Assembly (NCBI RefSeq): GCF_000735585.1
Contig: NZ_JNNO01000004.1
Span: 62,001-126,000 of the forward strand
DNA from: Devosia sp. LC5
Lineage (GTDB): Bacteria; Pseudomonadota; Alphaproteobacteria; Rhizobiales; Devosiaceae
Direction of reading: 5' to 3'
Length of the DNA: 64,000 nucleotides
Positions 1-7,913 of the stretch are shown here, piece after piece. The notes beneath the pieces were generated by a model. It was not told where the DNA came from. It did not search any database and saw only the letters and a program-made list of their open reading frames with translations. Both the position numbers and the translations under genes were made by a program. Every line of letters starts with the position of its first letter. The first letter of the stretch is position 1.

Positions 1-1
1 G

Positions 2-376
2 CCAGCCACCATCGCCATCGATGTCGGCGTCGCGCCCGCCGGCACCGGCGCGCCCGAGGGCGATCGCAGCCAGGGCGTCAACGGCTTCGTGCTCAACACG
101 ATCACGCCAGAGACGGACAAGACTTGCCATTACTTCTGGGCCTTTGCCCGCAACTACAAGACGTCCGAACAGCGCCGCACGCACGAACTGCGTGAGGGCG
201 TGGCAAGCATCTTCCGTGAGGATGAGCGGATACTGGAAGCGCAGCAGATCGCCATCGACAACAACCCCGACCATGTCATCTACAATCTCAATATCGATGC
301 CGGCTCGATGTGGGCACGCAAGTTGATCGACGCGATGATCGCCGGCGAGCAGCAGCAAGCCATGGCGGCGGAATAG
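2..376 (+). CDS. vanA: Vanillate O-demethylase oxygenase subunit, 3' end only
   Basis: This is the C-terminal part (about 124 residues) of a Rieske aromatic-ring oxygenase. The frame is open from base 2, so the gene begins upstream of the window. The stretch containing GAPEGDRSQGVNGFVLNTIT, then HYFWAFARNY, is typical of the C-terminal catalytic domain of VanA-type vanillate demethylases. The Rieske centre and the mononuclear iron site lie in the missing part. The enzyme would convert vanillate to protocatechuate and formaldehyde with electrons from the reductase encoded at 1133. It ends three bases before a GntR gene, so the two are probably co-transcribed. Related demethylases act on other methoxy-benzoates, but the neighbouring ferulate genes favour vanillate. 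Confidence 0.82.
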   Translation, partial: PATIAIDVGVAPAGTGAPEGDRSQGVNGFVLNTITPETDKTCHYFWAFARNYKTSEQRRTHELREGVASIFREDERILEAQQIAIDNNPDHVIYNLNIDAGSMWARKLIDAMIAGEQQQAMAAE

Positions 377-379
377 GCC

Positions 380-1123
380 ATGGCCGTTTCTCCCCAGACC
401 CGGCAGCAGCCGCAATCGCTCAAGGCGCTGATGGGCGTACGCGATCTGATCCTGGGCGGCAGTGCCCGCCCGGGTGAGCGACTTTCGGAGGTGGCGGTTG
501 CCGAGAGGCTGGGCATTTCGCGCACGCCGATCCGCGCCGCGCTGGCCCGGCTGGAGCAGGAGGGGCTGCTCGAACTCATTCCCTCGGGCGGCTATGCCGT
601 GCGTGGCTTTGCCCGCGAAGAGGTTATCGACGCGATCGAGCTGCGAGGGGTGCTGGAAGGCACCGCCGCGCGGCTTGCCGCGGAACGGGGCGTACCGCCG
701 GGCCGGATGCGTGCCGTCAAGGAACTGGTGCGGGCGCTGGACGAGACCGTGCGCGATCGCCCCGAGGACATGGAATTCGACCGCTATGTCGAGCTCAACG
801 CTGCCTTCCACGAGGCGCTGGCCGGGCTTTCGGGCAGCGAAACCATCAGGCGCGAAATCGAGCGAGTGACGCGGCTGCCCTTTGCCTCGCCCAGCGCCTT
901 TCTCGACAAGCAGGCCGATGTGCCCGCCTTCCGGCAATCGCTGCTGGTGGGACAGGCCCAGCACAAGGCCATCATCAATGCCATCGAGCTGCGTGAGGGC
1001 GGCCGGGCCGAGGCGCTGGCGCGCGAGCATGCGCGGCTGGCGCGGCAGAATCTCGAATATGTCATCGAGGAAGACCGCAGCCTGCTGCGCCGCGTGCCGG
1101 CGCTGGCGCTGGTCGGCGAATAG
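380..1123 (+). CDS. GntR-family regulator, FCD subfamily (VanR-like)
   Basis: A 247-residue one-component regulator. The N-terminal winged helix (about residues 15-80) carries the GntR pattern GERLSEVAVAERLGISRTPI, followed by an all-helical FCD ligand domain (about 95-225) of the kind that binds carboxylates. The ATG lies three bases after the vanA stop and the gene ends nine bases before vanB, so it sits inside the vanillate demethylase operon. By analogy with known VanR proteins it is likely a repressor released by vanillate, which is an inference. I found no clear operator because the promoter of this operon lies upstream of the window. Confidence 0.85.
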   Translation: MAVSPQTRQQPQSLKALMGVRDLILGGSARPGERLSEVAVAERLGISRTPIRAALARLEQEGLLELIPSGGYAVRGFAREEVIDAIELRGVLEGTAARLAAERGVPPGRMRAVKELVRALDETVRDRPEDMEFDRYVELNAAFHEALAGLSGSETIRREIERVTRLPFASPSAFLDKQADVPAFRQSLLVGQAQHKAIINAIELREGGRAEALAREHARLARQNLEYVIEEDRSLLRRVPALALVGE

Positions 1124-1132
1124 GAGGACGCC

Positions 1133-2101
1133 ATGCGCAACAAACTGGAATGGCGCCGGGGCCGCGTGACCCGCGCCGAGAATATTGCGGACGATGTCCG
1201 GTTGCTCGAATTTGCCGTGGATGGGACGCTGCCCCGCTTCGATCCGGGCTCGCACAGCAATTTCACGGTGAGCCTGGGTGAGGGGCAGGCCGTGCGCACC
1301 TATAGCTGCCTGCCGGCACCGGGCGGCCATATCAGCGTGGCCGTCAAGCATCATGAGCACAGCCGCGGCGGCTCGCACTTCATGTGGAGCCTCGAGGCCG
1401 GGACAGCGATTGAGCTGAGCGTGCCGGAAAACCGCTTCGAGTTATCCTGGCGCGCACCATACTATCTGTTGATGGCGGGCGGCATCGGCATCACGCCGAT
1501 CTACGGCATGGCATTGGCGCTGCAGCGGCGCGGCATTGATTTCCGCCTGGTCTATGGCGGCCGCAGCCGCTCGGTCATGGCCTTTGCCGATGCGCTGGAG
1601 GCCGGGCTTGGCGATCGCGTTGCCGTGCATGCTGGCGATGCCGGCGGACGCATCGATGTGGCGGCCGAGATTGCCGCATTACCCGAAAATGGCGAGCTTT
1701 ATGTCTGCGGCCCCATCGACATGCTCAATGCGGTCAAGGCAGCCTGGGCCGCCGCCGGGCGCCCCATGGGCCGGCTGCGCTATGAGGTTTTCGGCGATAG
1801 CGGGCTGTTTGCCGAGGGTCCCTTCAGCGTCGAAGTGCAAGGGCTTGGCCGCTCGGTCACGGTGCGGCCCGACCAGACCCTGCTCGAAGCGCTGCTCGGT
1901 GCCGGTGTCGACATGATCTACGATTGCCAGCGCGGCGAATGCGGGCTCTGCGCCGTCGATATCATCGAGCATGATGGCCCCATCGACCACCGCGACGTAT
2001 TCTTCAGTGCCGAGGAGAAACATGAAGGGACGCGGATGTGTGCCTGCGTGTCACGCCTGGCGAGCGGCAAGGCGGTCATCGATGTCGGCTACCGCGCCTG
2101 A
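1133..2101 (+). CDS. vanB: Vanillate O-demethylase reductase subunit
   Basis: A 322-residue flavin reductase of the PDR/VanB type. It has an N-terminal flavin-binding barrel (about 1-100), an NAD-binding domain with MAGGIGITPIYGM (near 115-128) and a C-terminal plant-type 2Fe-2S domain. The cluster ligands are visible as CQRGECGLC followed by a later MCAC. It passes electrons from NAD(P)H to the VanA oxygenase. The start has a strong Shine-Dalgarno sequence (AGGAGG) seven bases or so upstream. It is the last gene of the vanA-gntR-vanB set and is followed by a strong hairpin. A reductase for another Rieske demethylase is possible, but the vanA neighbour makes VanB likely. Confidence 0.88.
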   Translation: MRNKLEWRRGRVTRAENIADDVRLLEFAVDGTLPRFDPGSHSNFTVSLGEGQAVRTYSCLPAPGGHISVAVKHHEHSRGGSHFMWSLEAGTAIELSVPENRFELSWRAPYYLLMAGGIGITPIYGMALALQRRGIDFRLVYGGRSRSVMAFADALEAGLGDRVAVHAGDAGGRIDVAAEIAALPENGELYVCGPIDMLNAVKAAWAAAGRPMGRLRYEVFGDSGLFAEGPFSVEVQGLGRSVTVRPDQTLLEALLGAGVDMIYDCQRGECGLCAVDIIEHDGPIDHRDVFFSAEEKHEGTRMCACVSRLASGKAVIDVGYRA

Positions 2102-2113
2102 CTGCTGACAAAA

Positions 2114-2135
2114 GAGGGGCGCCGTGGCGCCCCTC
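2114..2135. terminator. Bidirectional terminator between vanB and the TRAP operon
   Basis: GAGGGGCGC and GCGCCCCTC form a nine-base-pair stem with a four-base loop. It is preceded by an A-run (AAAAGA) and lies between two convergent transcription units, so it could serve both. The T-run on the plus strand is weak. Confidence 0.7.
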
Positions 2136-2159
2136 AAATCTTCGGAAGGCCGGGTTGGC

Positions 2160-3188
2160 TTATTGGGCGGACTCGGCGGCAACCATTGCCGTGGCCTGCT
2201 CGTAAAGGGCCCTGCCATCGACGCCGAGGGCTTCCATGTCGGAGAACCACTGATCGATGGTCGGTTGCGCGGCAGCCTTCCATCGAGCGGTTTCGGCTTC
2301 ATCGAGCGTGACGATATTGTTGCTCAAGTCGGTCGCAATCTTGAGGCCACCGACATCGCCGGCATCCATGGCCTGGCCGAAGGCGCGCGCCACTTCGACG
2401 CCGGAATTGGCATCGATCACCGCCTTGAGGTCGTCGGGCAGGGCGTCGTAGCTCGCCTGGTTCATGACGAAAGCGAAGGTCTGGGTATAAAGCCCATTGG
2501 CACCGGTGAAGCCGGTGTGGTTCTTGACCAGTTCGGCCACCTTGAGCGAGGGCGTGACTTCCCACGGAATGGTCGTGCCGTTGATGACGCCCTTGGACAG
2601 GGCCTCGGTCACCTGCGGCACGGGCATGCCGATCGGTTCGGCGCCGAGCCGGCCCAGCATGTCTGAAATCACGCGCGAACCGCCACGGATCTTCATCCCG
2701 GCCAGGTCTTCCAGCTTGGTGACGGGATTTTGCGTGTGGAACAGGCCAGGGCCATGAGTATGCACGGCGATCAGGTGAACGCCTTCGAACTCATCCATGG
2801 CATTGGCTTCGACATATTTCTGGAACGCCACCGAGGTCGCCTCGGCGGAGGTGACCAGGAACGGCATTTCGAAGACTTCCGACTTGGGGAAGCGGCCGGG
2901 CGTATAGCCCAGTACGGTCCAGATGATATCGACCACGCCATCCTTGGCCTGGTCGAACAAGGCGGGCGGCGCACCGCCCAGCTGCATGGCCGGATACAGT
3001 TCGAACTTGATGCGGCCGCCCGACTGTTCCTCGACCGCCTTGGCCCAGGGTTCGATGGCCGAGGCGGGAATGGTCGCCTGCGCCGGCAGCATCTGGTGAA
3101 TCCGCATGGTGACGTCCTGGGCCAGCGCACTGCCGCACAGCAGTGTTGCGGCGAGGGCGCCAGCCAGAATGGTATTGAGCTTGTTCAT
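2160..3188 (-). CDS. TRAP transporter solute-binding protein, DctP family
   Basis: A 342-residue periplasmic binding protein with a signal peptide ending near ALAQD (about residue 24). It shows DctP-family features, including the conserved arginine in GMKIRGGSR (about 170-178), which normally grips the substrate carboxylate, and a later NGTTIPWEV stretch. It delivers an organic acid to the membrane pair encoded upstream on the same strand. The location between the vanillate genes and the feruloyl-CoA hydratase suggests an aromatic acid such as ferulate or vanillate as substrate, which is an inference. It is the last gene of the dctQ-dctM-dctP set, separated from dctM by 96 bases that contain a small GC-rich hairpin. 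Confidence 0.9.
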   Translation of the reverse strand: MNKLNTILAGALAATLLCGSALAQDVTMRIHQMLPAQATIPASAIEPWAKAVEEQSGGRIKFELYPAMQLGGAPPALFDQAKDGVVDIIWTVLGYTPGRFPKSEVFEMPFLVTSAEATSVAFQKYVEANAMDEFEGVHLIAVHTHGPGLFHTQNPVTKLEDLAGMKIRGGSRVISDMLGRLGAEPIGMPVPQVTEALSKGVINGTTIPWEVTPSLKVAELVKNHTGFTGANGLYTQTFAFVMNQASYDALPDDLKAVIDANSGVEVARAFGQAMDAGDVGGLKIATDLSNNIVTLDEAETARWKAAAQPTIDQWFSDMEALGVDGRALYEQATAMVAAESAQ

Positions 3189-3284
3189 AGTTTCTCACTC
3201 CCTAGATTGCGCGTTTGGATGCGCGTTGCAGTCTTCCTCTATACGTCGTTCGCCCCTGTCTCCTCGGGGGCAAGAACGATGGCC

Positions 3285-4607
3285 TCAGTAGAGCAGTCTC
3301 ACCAGGAACAGCGTGATGACCGGAAAACCGGCCAGGATCACGGTGCGGATGAGATCGCTCGCGACAAAGGGCAGGACGCCCTTGTAGGTCTGGCCAAGCG
3401 ACGTGCCCTTGGCCATGGAATTGATGACGAACAGGTTCATGCCCACTGGCGGGGTGATGAGGCCAACCTCCACCACGATCAGGATGAGAATGCCGAACCA
3501 GATGGCGAACTCTTCTGGCGACAGCCCGAAATCGAGGGCGGTCATCATGGGGAAGACAATCGGCACGGTCAGCAGGATCATGGACAGCGAATCCATGACG
3601 CAACCCAGCACCAGGTAGAGGATGAGCACCGCCGCCAGCACCACCCAGGGGCTGAGGCCCTGTGCGGTGACCCATTGGGCCGAGATCTGGGGCAGTTGCG
3701 ACATGGCGAGGAACCCGTTGAGCGCGGCCGCGCCCAGCACGATCAGGAAGATCATGGCGGTGGACGATGCGGTCGCCAGGAGAGCCTCGATATAGTTCTT
3801 GCCGGTGAGGCTGCGGTTGAGCAGCGAGATGATCGCCGTTCCGGCCGCGCCGATGGCCGCCGCCTCGGTGGGGGTGAACAGGCCGCTATAGATGCCGCCG
3901 ATCACGACGACGAAGACGACCAGCACCGGCCAGACTTTGGCCAGAGCCGCAAACCGCTCGCGATAGGGCACCCGCGCGGCGGCACCGGCGGCTTCGGGAT
4001 TGACGCGGACATAGATGGCGATGGCGATGACATAGCCGAGAGCGGCCAGGATGCCGGGCACGAAGGCGGCCATGAACAGCTTGGAAATGTTCTGCTCGGT
4101 CAGGATGGCATAGATGACCAGGATAACCGATGGCGGGATGAGAATGCCCAGCGTGCCGCCAGCTGCCAGCGTTCCCGTCGCCAGCGCGCCGGAATAGCCG
4201 TATTTCTTGAGCTCGGGCAGGGCGACATGGCCCATGGTGGCAGCTGTCGCCAGCGAGGAACCGCAGATGGCGCCAAACCCGGCACAGGCGCCGATGGCCG
4301 CCATGGCGACGCCGCCCTTGCGATGGCCCAGCCAGGTCGCGGCGGCCTTGAACAGCGCGGCCGACATGCCGCCCAGCGTGGCGAACTGGCCCATCAGCAG
4401 GAAGAGCGGCACGACGGAGAGCGAATAGTTGGAGAACGTGCTGTGGGTCAGGCTCTTGAACTGGGCCATGACCGGATTGAAGGAGCCCGTGATCAGGTAG
4501 GAGCCGCCCACGCCCACGGCCAGCATGGCCAGGCCAATGGGGATACGCAGGAAAATCAGCAGCAGGACGATCGGAAAGGACCAGAGCCCAAGCTCGACAT
4601 TGCTCAA
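3285..4607 (-). CDS. TRAP transporter large permease, DctM family
   Basis: A 440-residue integral membrane protein with about 11-12 hydrophobic segments. Characteristic DctM motifs are visible: GILIPPSVILVIYAILTEQ near residue 150, PTEAAAIGA near 245, and LITPPVGMNLFVINSMAKG near 395. It is the ion-coupled channel subunit of a TRAP transporter and works with the small subunit, whose gene overlaps its start by four bases. Such overlap indicates translational coupling and a fixed ratio of the two membrane subunits. Confidence 0.93.
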   Translation of the reverse strand: MSNVELGLWSFPIVLLLIFLRIPIGLAMLAVGVGGSYLITGSFNPVMAQFKSLTHSTFSNYSLSVVPLFLLMGQFATLGGMSAALFKAAATWLGHRKGGVAMAAIGACAGFGAICGSSLATAATMGHVALPELKKYGYSGALATGTLAAGGTLGILIPPSVILVIYAILTEQNISKLFMAAFVPGILAALGYVIAIAIYVRVNPEAAGAAARVPYRERFAALAKVWPVLVVFVVVIGGIYSGLFTPTEAAAIGAAGTAIISLLNRSLTGKNYIEALLATASSTAMIFLIVLGAAALNGFLAMSQLPQISAQWVTAQGLSPWVVLAAVLILYLVLGCVMDSLSMILLTVPIVFPMMTALDFGLSPEEFAIWFGILILIVVEVGLITPPVGMNLFVINSMAKGTSLGQTYKGVLPFVASDLIRTVILAGFPVITLFLVRLLY

Positions 4608-5146
4608 TGGATGGCCCCCTGGCTTTCGGTCGGTGCCCGGCCGGCCGCGGCATCAGCCAGACTGCGGACGAGGAGATAGGCGGCCACGATGATGAGGACA
4701 CCGGCGCCGACAAGGCCCGCGGCATAGGACCACCAGAGCGGCATGCGCAGCAGCAGGGTGGTCTCGCCATAGTTGAACTTGTCGATGGTGCCCAGGGCAT
4801 GCCGCCATGCGATGAAGGCGGCCAGCACCAGCATCAGCGCGTCACATATGACCAGCAGCCAGGCGTTGAATCGTGGGCCGGCCAGATCGGTGAAAATTGC
4901 CACGACTGCGTGTCCGCGCGTGAGATGGGCCCAGGGCAGGAAGGCAAAAATGGCAAATCCAATGCCCGCCTCGACGAGTTCATAGTCCCCCAGGACCGGG
5001 CCCAGGCCCGCCCAGATCAGGGCGCGTCCGATCACGCTGACCACGATCAGGATGACGAGCGCTGTCAGCACCAGGCCGCCGGCGATCGCCGTCAGTCGGG
5101 CAAGCCCGGCCACACCACGACCGATGAGTGTTTCATCCATTTCCAA
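4604..5146 (-). CDS. TRAP transporter small permease, DctQ family
   Basis: A 180-residue protein with four predicted membrane segments and the short polar loop regions typical of DctQ subunits. The segment FAIFAFLPWAHLTRGHAVV is close to the family pattern. It is the first gene of the dctQMP set and overlaps dctM by ATGA. The hydratase gene ends 105 bases upstream on the same strand, so the transporter may be read through from the hydratase promoter; no terminator is evident in that gap. Confidence 0.9.
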   Translation of the reverse strand: MEMDETLIGRGVAGLARLTAIAGGLVLTALVILIVVSVIGRALIWAGLGPVLGDYELVEAGIGFAIFAFLPWAHLTRGHAVVAIFTDLAGPRFNAWLLVICDALMLVLAAFIAWRHALGTIDKFNYGETTLLLRMPLWWSYAAGLVGAGVLIIVAAYLLVRSLADAAAGRAPTESQGAIH

Positions 5147-5251
5147 AGGCTCCTCCCTTCGTCAATGATTGCCGTCATCTTGCGTGCGGCAAAGCGATTT
5201 TCTGCGTAGTTTGTATAACCCCCGGATTATGCTTCCAGGTGGACGTCGGTA

Positions 5252-6025
5252 TCAGCCGAAGTTCGGCTTGCGCTTTTCGAGGAAGGCGCGCAGGCCTTCT
5301 TCTGCGTCGGCACCCGTCTGACTCAGCGCGGCTGCCAGGCTTTCGGCATAAAGCCCGTCCTCGGCGGACATATTGGCGATGCGCGCAATTGACTGGATGA
5401 TCAGGTAGTTGATCGTACCTGAATTCTGGGCGATCTGCCCGGCCAGTTCGAAGGCCTTGGCCAGCCCGCCGCCGGCCGGCGCCAGATAGTGGGCAAGGCC
5501 GAGGCGCTCGCCTTCCTCGGCGCTATAGGTGCGTCCGGTCAGCATCATTTCAGTCAGCCGGTCAGCGCCGATAATGGCGGCAAGGCGCACCGTGGCGCCA
5601 CCGCCCACGAAGATGCCGCGCTGGCCCTCGGGCATGCGAAACATGGTGCCCGGTTCGGCAACGCGAACATGGCAGGCGGCGGCGATTTCCAGGCCACCGC
5701 CCATCACCGCGCCGTTCATCGCCGCGATGACCGGAATGCCACTGAATTGAACCAGGCTCATGACGGCATGCCAGTTGCGCGAGTGCCGCATCACGGCCTG
5801 CGGCTCGCGCCGCACCTGTTCGCTGAGGTCGAGCCCGGCCGAAAAATGTCCGCCGGCCCCGGACAGCACGATGACGCGGACACCATTGGGGACGGTGCCG
5901 AAAAAGCTGCGCAGCGCCTCGATGGTCTGGTCGTTGACGGCATTCCGCTTGGTCGGGCGGTTGAACTGCAGATGGGCAATGGCGCCCTCCACCCGCACGT
6001 CCAGCACGGACTTTTCCACGGTCAT
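5252..6025 (-). CDS. Enoyl-CoA hydratase/crotonase family, likely feruloyl-CoA hydratase
   Basis: A 257-residue crotonase-fold enzyme. The longer open frame is not used: ATG at 6025 has a Shine-Dalgarno sequence (GGAG) directly upstream and begins the conserved domain. Oxyanion-hole residues lie in GGHFSAGLDLSE, and both usual catalytic glutamates are present, in GGGLEIAAAC and in MPEGQRGIFVGGG. With a separate dehydrogenase, thiolase and thioesterase nearby, the likely reaction is hydration of feruloyl-CoA to the beta-hydroxy thioester. A vanillin-forming hydratase-lyase is the alternative, but no vanillin dehydrogenase is seen in the window. The gene is divergent from the MarR regulator, with a palindromic site between them. 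Confidence 0.85.
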   Translation of the reverse strand: MTVEKSVLDVRVEGAIAHLQFNRPTKRNAVNDQTIEALRSFFGTVPNGVRVIVLSGAGGHFSAGLDLSEQVRREPQAVMRHSRNWHAVMSLVQFSGIPVIAAMNGAVMGGGLEIAAACHVRVAEPGTMFRMPEGQRGIFVGGGATVRLAAIIGADRLTEMMLTGRTYSAEEGERLGLAHYLAPAGGGLAKAFELAGQIAQNSGTINYLIIQSIARIANMSAEDGLYAESLAAALSQTGADAEEGLRAFLEKRKPNFG

Positions 6026-6084
6026 TCTCCACCCCGAAGCGTTCGCGTTCGGCGGCACCATTTTCCGGTACCGCCACCTTGATG

Positions 6085-6105
6085 ATTGTTCTACTATATA
6101 ACAAT
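6085..6105. promoter_or_regulatory. Probable MarR operator, site 1
   Basis: ATTGTT and AACAAT flank a nine-base centre (CTACTATAT). The same arms and spacing occur in the larger palindrome at 11027. The site lies between the divergent hydratase and marR genes and contains a TATATAG-like -10 element on the minus strand, so binding would block hydratase transcription. Assignment to the adjacent MarR protein is an inference. Confidence 0.65.
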
Positions 6106-6245
6106 TATGAGCGCCAGCAGATGATGTGCCCCCCGAGCGATATTGTTTGGTCATCGGCACGAGCGTTCGATGGCCGGAGCACTCTTGCTCGCAGCCGTCG
6201 CCTTGCCGATAAGGTGTGAGACATGGCCGATGAGGGACATCCCCG

Positions 6246-6722
6246 ATGAATGAGCAAAATCCTGCCCCGCCTGGCAAGGCGCCGCGCCGCCGGTTCCGCG
6301 CCGACGTGGTGACCGGCATTGTCGGCTATCGGCTGCGGCGGGCGCAGATTGCGGTGTTCCAGCAGTTCATCGCCCGGTTCGCGGCGCATGATCTGCGGCC
6401 GGCCGACTATTCGGCGCTCGCGCTGATCGAAGCCAACCCTGGCAGCAAGCAGATCGAAATCGCCAGGGCGCTGGGCATCAAGCGCGCCAATTTCGTGGCC
6501 CTGATCAACGGGCTTGAGGGGCGGGGGCTGGTCGAACGGCGCCAGCCGGCCGATGACCGGCGCTCGCAGGCGCTGTATCTGACGCAGCGCGGGATCGAGC
6601 AGATCGCGGTGTTCAACAAGGTGCAGGCCGATTTCGAGGCGCACTGTATCGACAAACTGGGTGGAGTAGCGGCGCGGGACCAGTTGATGGACCTGCTGGG
6701 GCGGCTGCTCATCGAGGAATAG
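6246..6722 (+). CDS. MarR-family regulator of the hydroxycinnamate genes
   Basis: A 158-residue winged-helix regulator. The recognition-helix region reads NPGSKQIEIARALGIKRANF and the wing contains RRQPADDRRSQALYLT, both typical of MarR. It is divergent from the hydratase and faces the catabolic operon. Regulators at the same place in other alphaproteobacterial ferulate clusters repress the pathway until a hydroxycinnamoyl-CoA thioester appears; the same role here is inferred from position and from the two shared palindromes. It ends four bases before the convergent thioesterase gene, so both stops lie almost together with no room for a separate terminator. Confidence 0.87.
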   Translation: MNEQNPAPPGKAPRRRFRADVVTGIVGYRLRRAQIAVFQQFIARFAAHDLRPADYSALALIEANPGSKQIEIARALGIKRANFVALINGLEGRGLVERRQPADDRRSQALYLTQRGIEQIAVFNKVQADFEAHCIDKLGGVAARDQLMDLLGRLLIEE

Positions 6723-6725
6723 GGC

Positions 6726-7145
6726 CTAGCGCGAGAGCGCCTCGACCACTTCGGGCGGCAGCGCCCGCGACTTGATGCGGTCGGGATTTTCCGGATCCCT
6801 GCCAGCCCAGACCCTCACTTCATGGGCTTCGATGGCCAGCTCGCCGCCATTATAGAGCTTATGGCTGACCACGAAGCTGGAGCGGCGCAATTCGGTGATC
6901 GTGGTTTCGATGCTGACTACGTCGCCAAAGGCCGAAGGCCGGATGAATTTGGCGCCGGTATCGACCATTGGAATGCCCACAATGCCGAAATGCCGGATCC
7001 AGGCGATCTTCTTCATGCCCAGCGCGGTCTCGAACAGATGGGCCGTGGATGCGTCGAACATGCGGAAATAATTGGGGTAGTAGACGATGCCGGCGGGATC
7101 ACAGTCGCCGAACTCGATCTCCACGCTGCGGGTGTTCACAAGCAT
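6726..7145 (-). CDS. Acyl-CoA thioesterase, 4-hydroxybenzoyl-CoA thioesterase family
   Basis: A 139-residue hotdog-fold protein. The N-terminal signature EFGDCDPAGIVYYPNYFRMF contains the catalytic aspartate region of 4HBT-type thioesterases. In the inferred pathway it releases vanillate (or 4-hydroxybenzoate from coumarate) from the aroyl-CoA made by the thiolase. It is the last gene of the fcs-thiolase-SDR-thioesterase operon, nine bases after the SDR stop, with GGAG before the ATG. Confidence 0.87.
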   Translation of the reverse strand: MLVNTRSVEIEFGDCDPAGIVYYPNYFRMFDASTAHLFETALGMKKIAWIRHFGIVGIPMVDTGAKFIRPSAFGDVVSIETTITELRRSSFVVSHKLYNGGELAIEAHEVRVWAGRDPENPDRIKSRALPPEVVEALSR

Positions 7146-7154
7146 GGGAGGCTC

Positions 7155-7913
7155 CTATTTGGGCTGCATACGCAGCGCGCCGTCGAGCCGCACGATCTCG
7201 CCGTTGAGATAGTCGTTTTCGATCATGGCGGTGACGAGCTGGGCGAATTCGGCCGGTTCGCCGAGCCGGGCCGGGTAGGGGATGGCGGCACCCAGCGCGT
7301 CCTGGGCTTCCTGGGGCAATTCGGCAAGCAGGGGCGTCTTGAACAGGCCAGGGGCAATGGTCAGCACGCGAATGCCGAAGCGGGCCAGTTCGCGCGCCAC
7401 CGGCAGCGTCAGCGCCGCGATGCCGCCCTTGGAGGCCGCATAAGCCGCCTGGCCGATCTGGCCTTCAAACGCCGCGACCGAGGCGGTCGAGATGATGACG
7501 CCGCGCGAACCATCTTCCGGATCGGCCACAGACATTTCGGCGGCAGCCAGTCGCATCATGTTGAACGTGCCAATGAGGTTGACGCGGACAATGCGCTCGA
7601 AGGCGTCAAGCGGCAGCGGACCATCGCGACCGACGACGCGACCGGCGCCGCCAATGCCGGCGCAGTTGACCAGGATGCGCGGCACACCAAGTGCGGCGCG
7701 ACTGGCAGCAAGCGCGGCTGTAGCATTCCCGGCATCGGCCACATCGCAGGGGGCAAAGAATCCGCCAATCTCGGCTGCCACGGCCGAACCGGCCTCTGCA
7801 TTGCGGTCAAGGACGGCAACCCGTGCCCCCTTCGCCGCCAGCGCCCGCGCCGTGGCCGCGCCAAGCCCGGAGCCGCCGCCGGTGACGAGCGCCGTTACCC
7901 CCTCGATGTTCAC
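7155..7913 (-). CDS. SDR dehydrogenase, type II 3-hydroxyacyl-CoA dehydrogenase-like
   Basis: A 252-residue Rossmann enzyme. The cofactor loop TGGGSGLG (about 11-18), NCAGIG (about 84), and the catalytic serine-tyrosine-lysine set (STASVAAFEG and QAAYAASKG) are all present. The overall pattern, including GLFKTPLLAELP, resembles the HSD10-type 3-hydroxyacyl-CoA dehydrogenases. It would oxidise the beta-hydroxy thioester made by the hydratase to the beta-keto thioester, using NAD. The start overlaps the thiolase stop by four bases, indicating coupled translation. Confidence 0.85.
   Translation of the reverse strand: MNIEGVTALVTGGGSGLGAATARALAAKGARVAVLDRNAEAGSAVAAEIGGFFAPCDVADAGNATAALAASRAALGVPRILVNCAGIGGAGRVVGRDGPLPLDAFERIVRVNLIGTFNMMRLAAAEMSVADPEDGSRGVIISTASVAAFEGQIGQAAYAASKGGIAALTLPVARELARFGIRVLTIAPGLFKTPLLAELPQEAQDALGAAIPYPARLGEPAEFAQLVTAMIENDYLNGEIVRLDGALRMQPK

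Noticed and set aside
2730..4679. A 649-codon plus-strand open frame opposite the TRAP genes
   Set aside because: It is the antisense shadow of GC-rich dctM/dctQ codons. Its composition (many D, H, G, Q, R) and lack of any motif are typical of such shadows.
5252..6025. Reading the hydratase as a vanillin-forming hydroxycinnamoyl-CoA hydratase-lyase
   Set aside because: The crotonase fold alone cannot decide it, but the linked dehydrogenase, thiolase and thioesterase and the absence of a vanillin dehydrogenase make simple hydration more likely.
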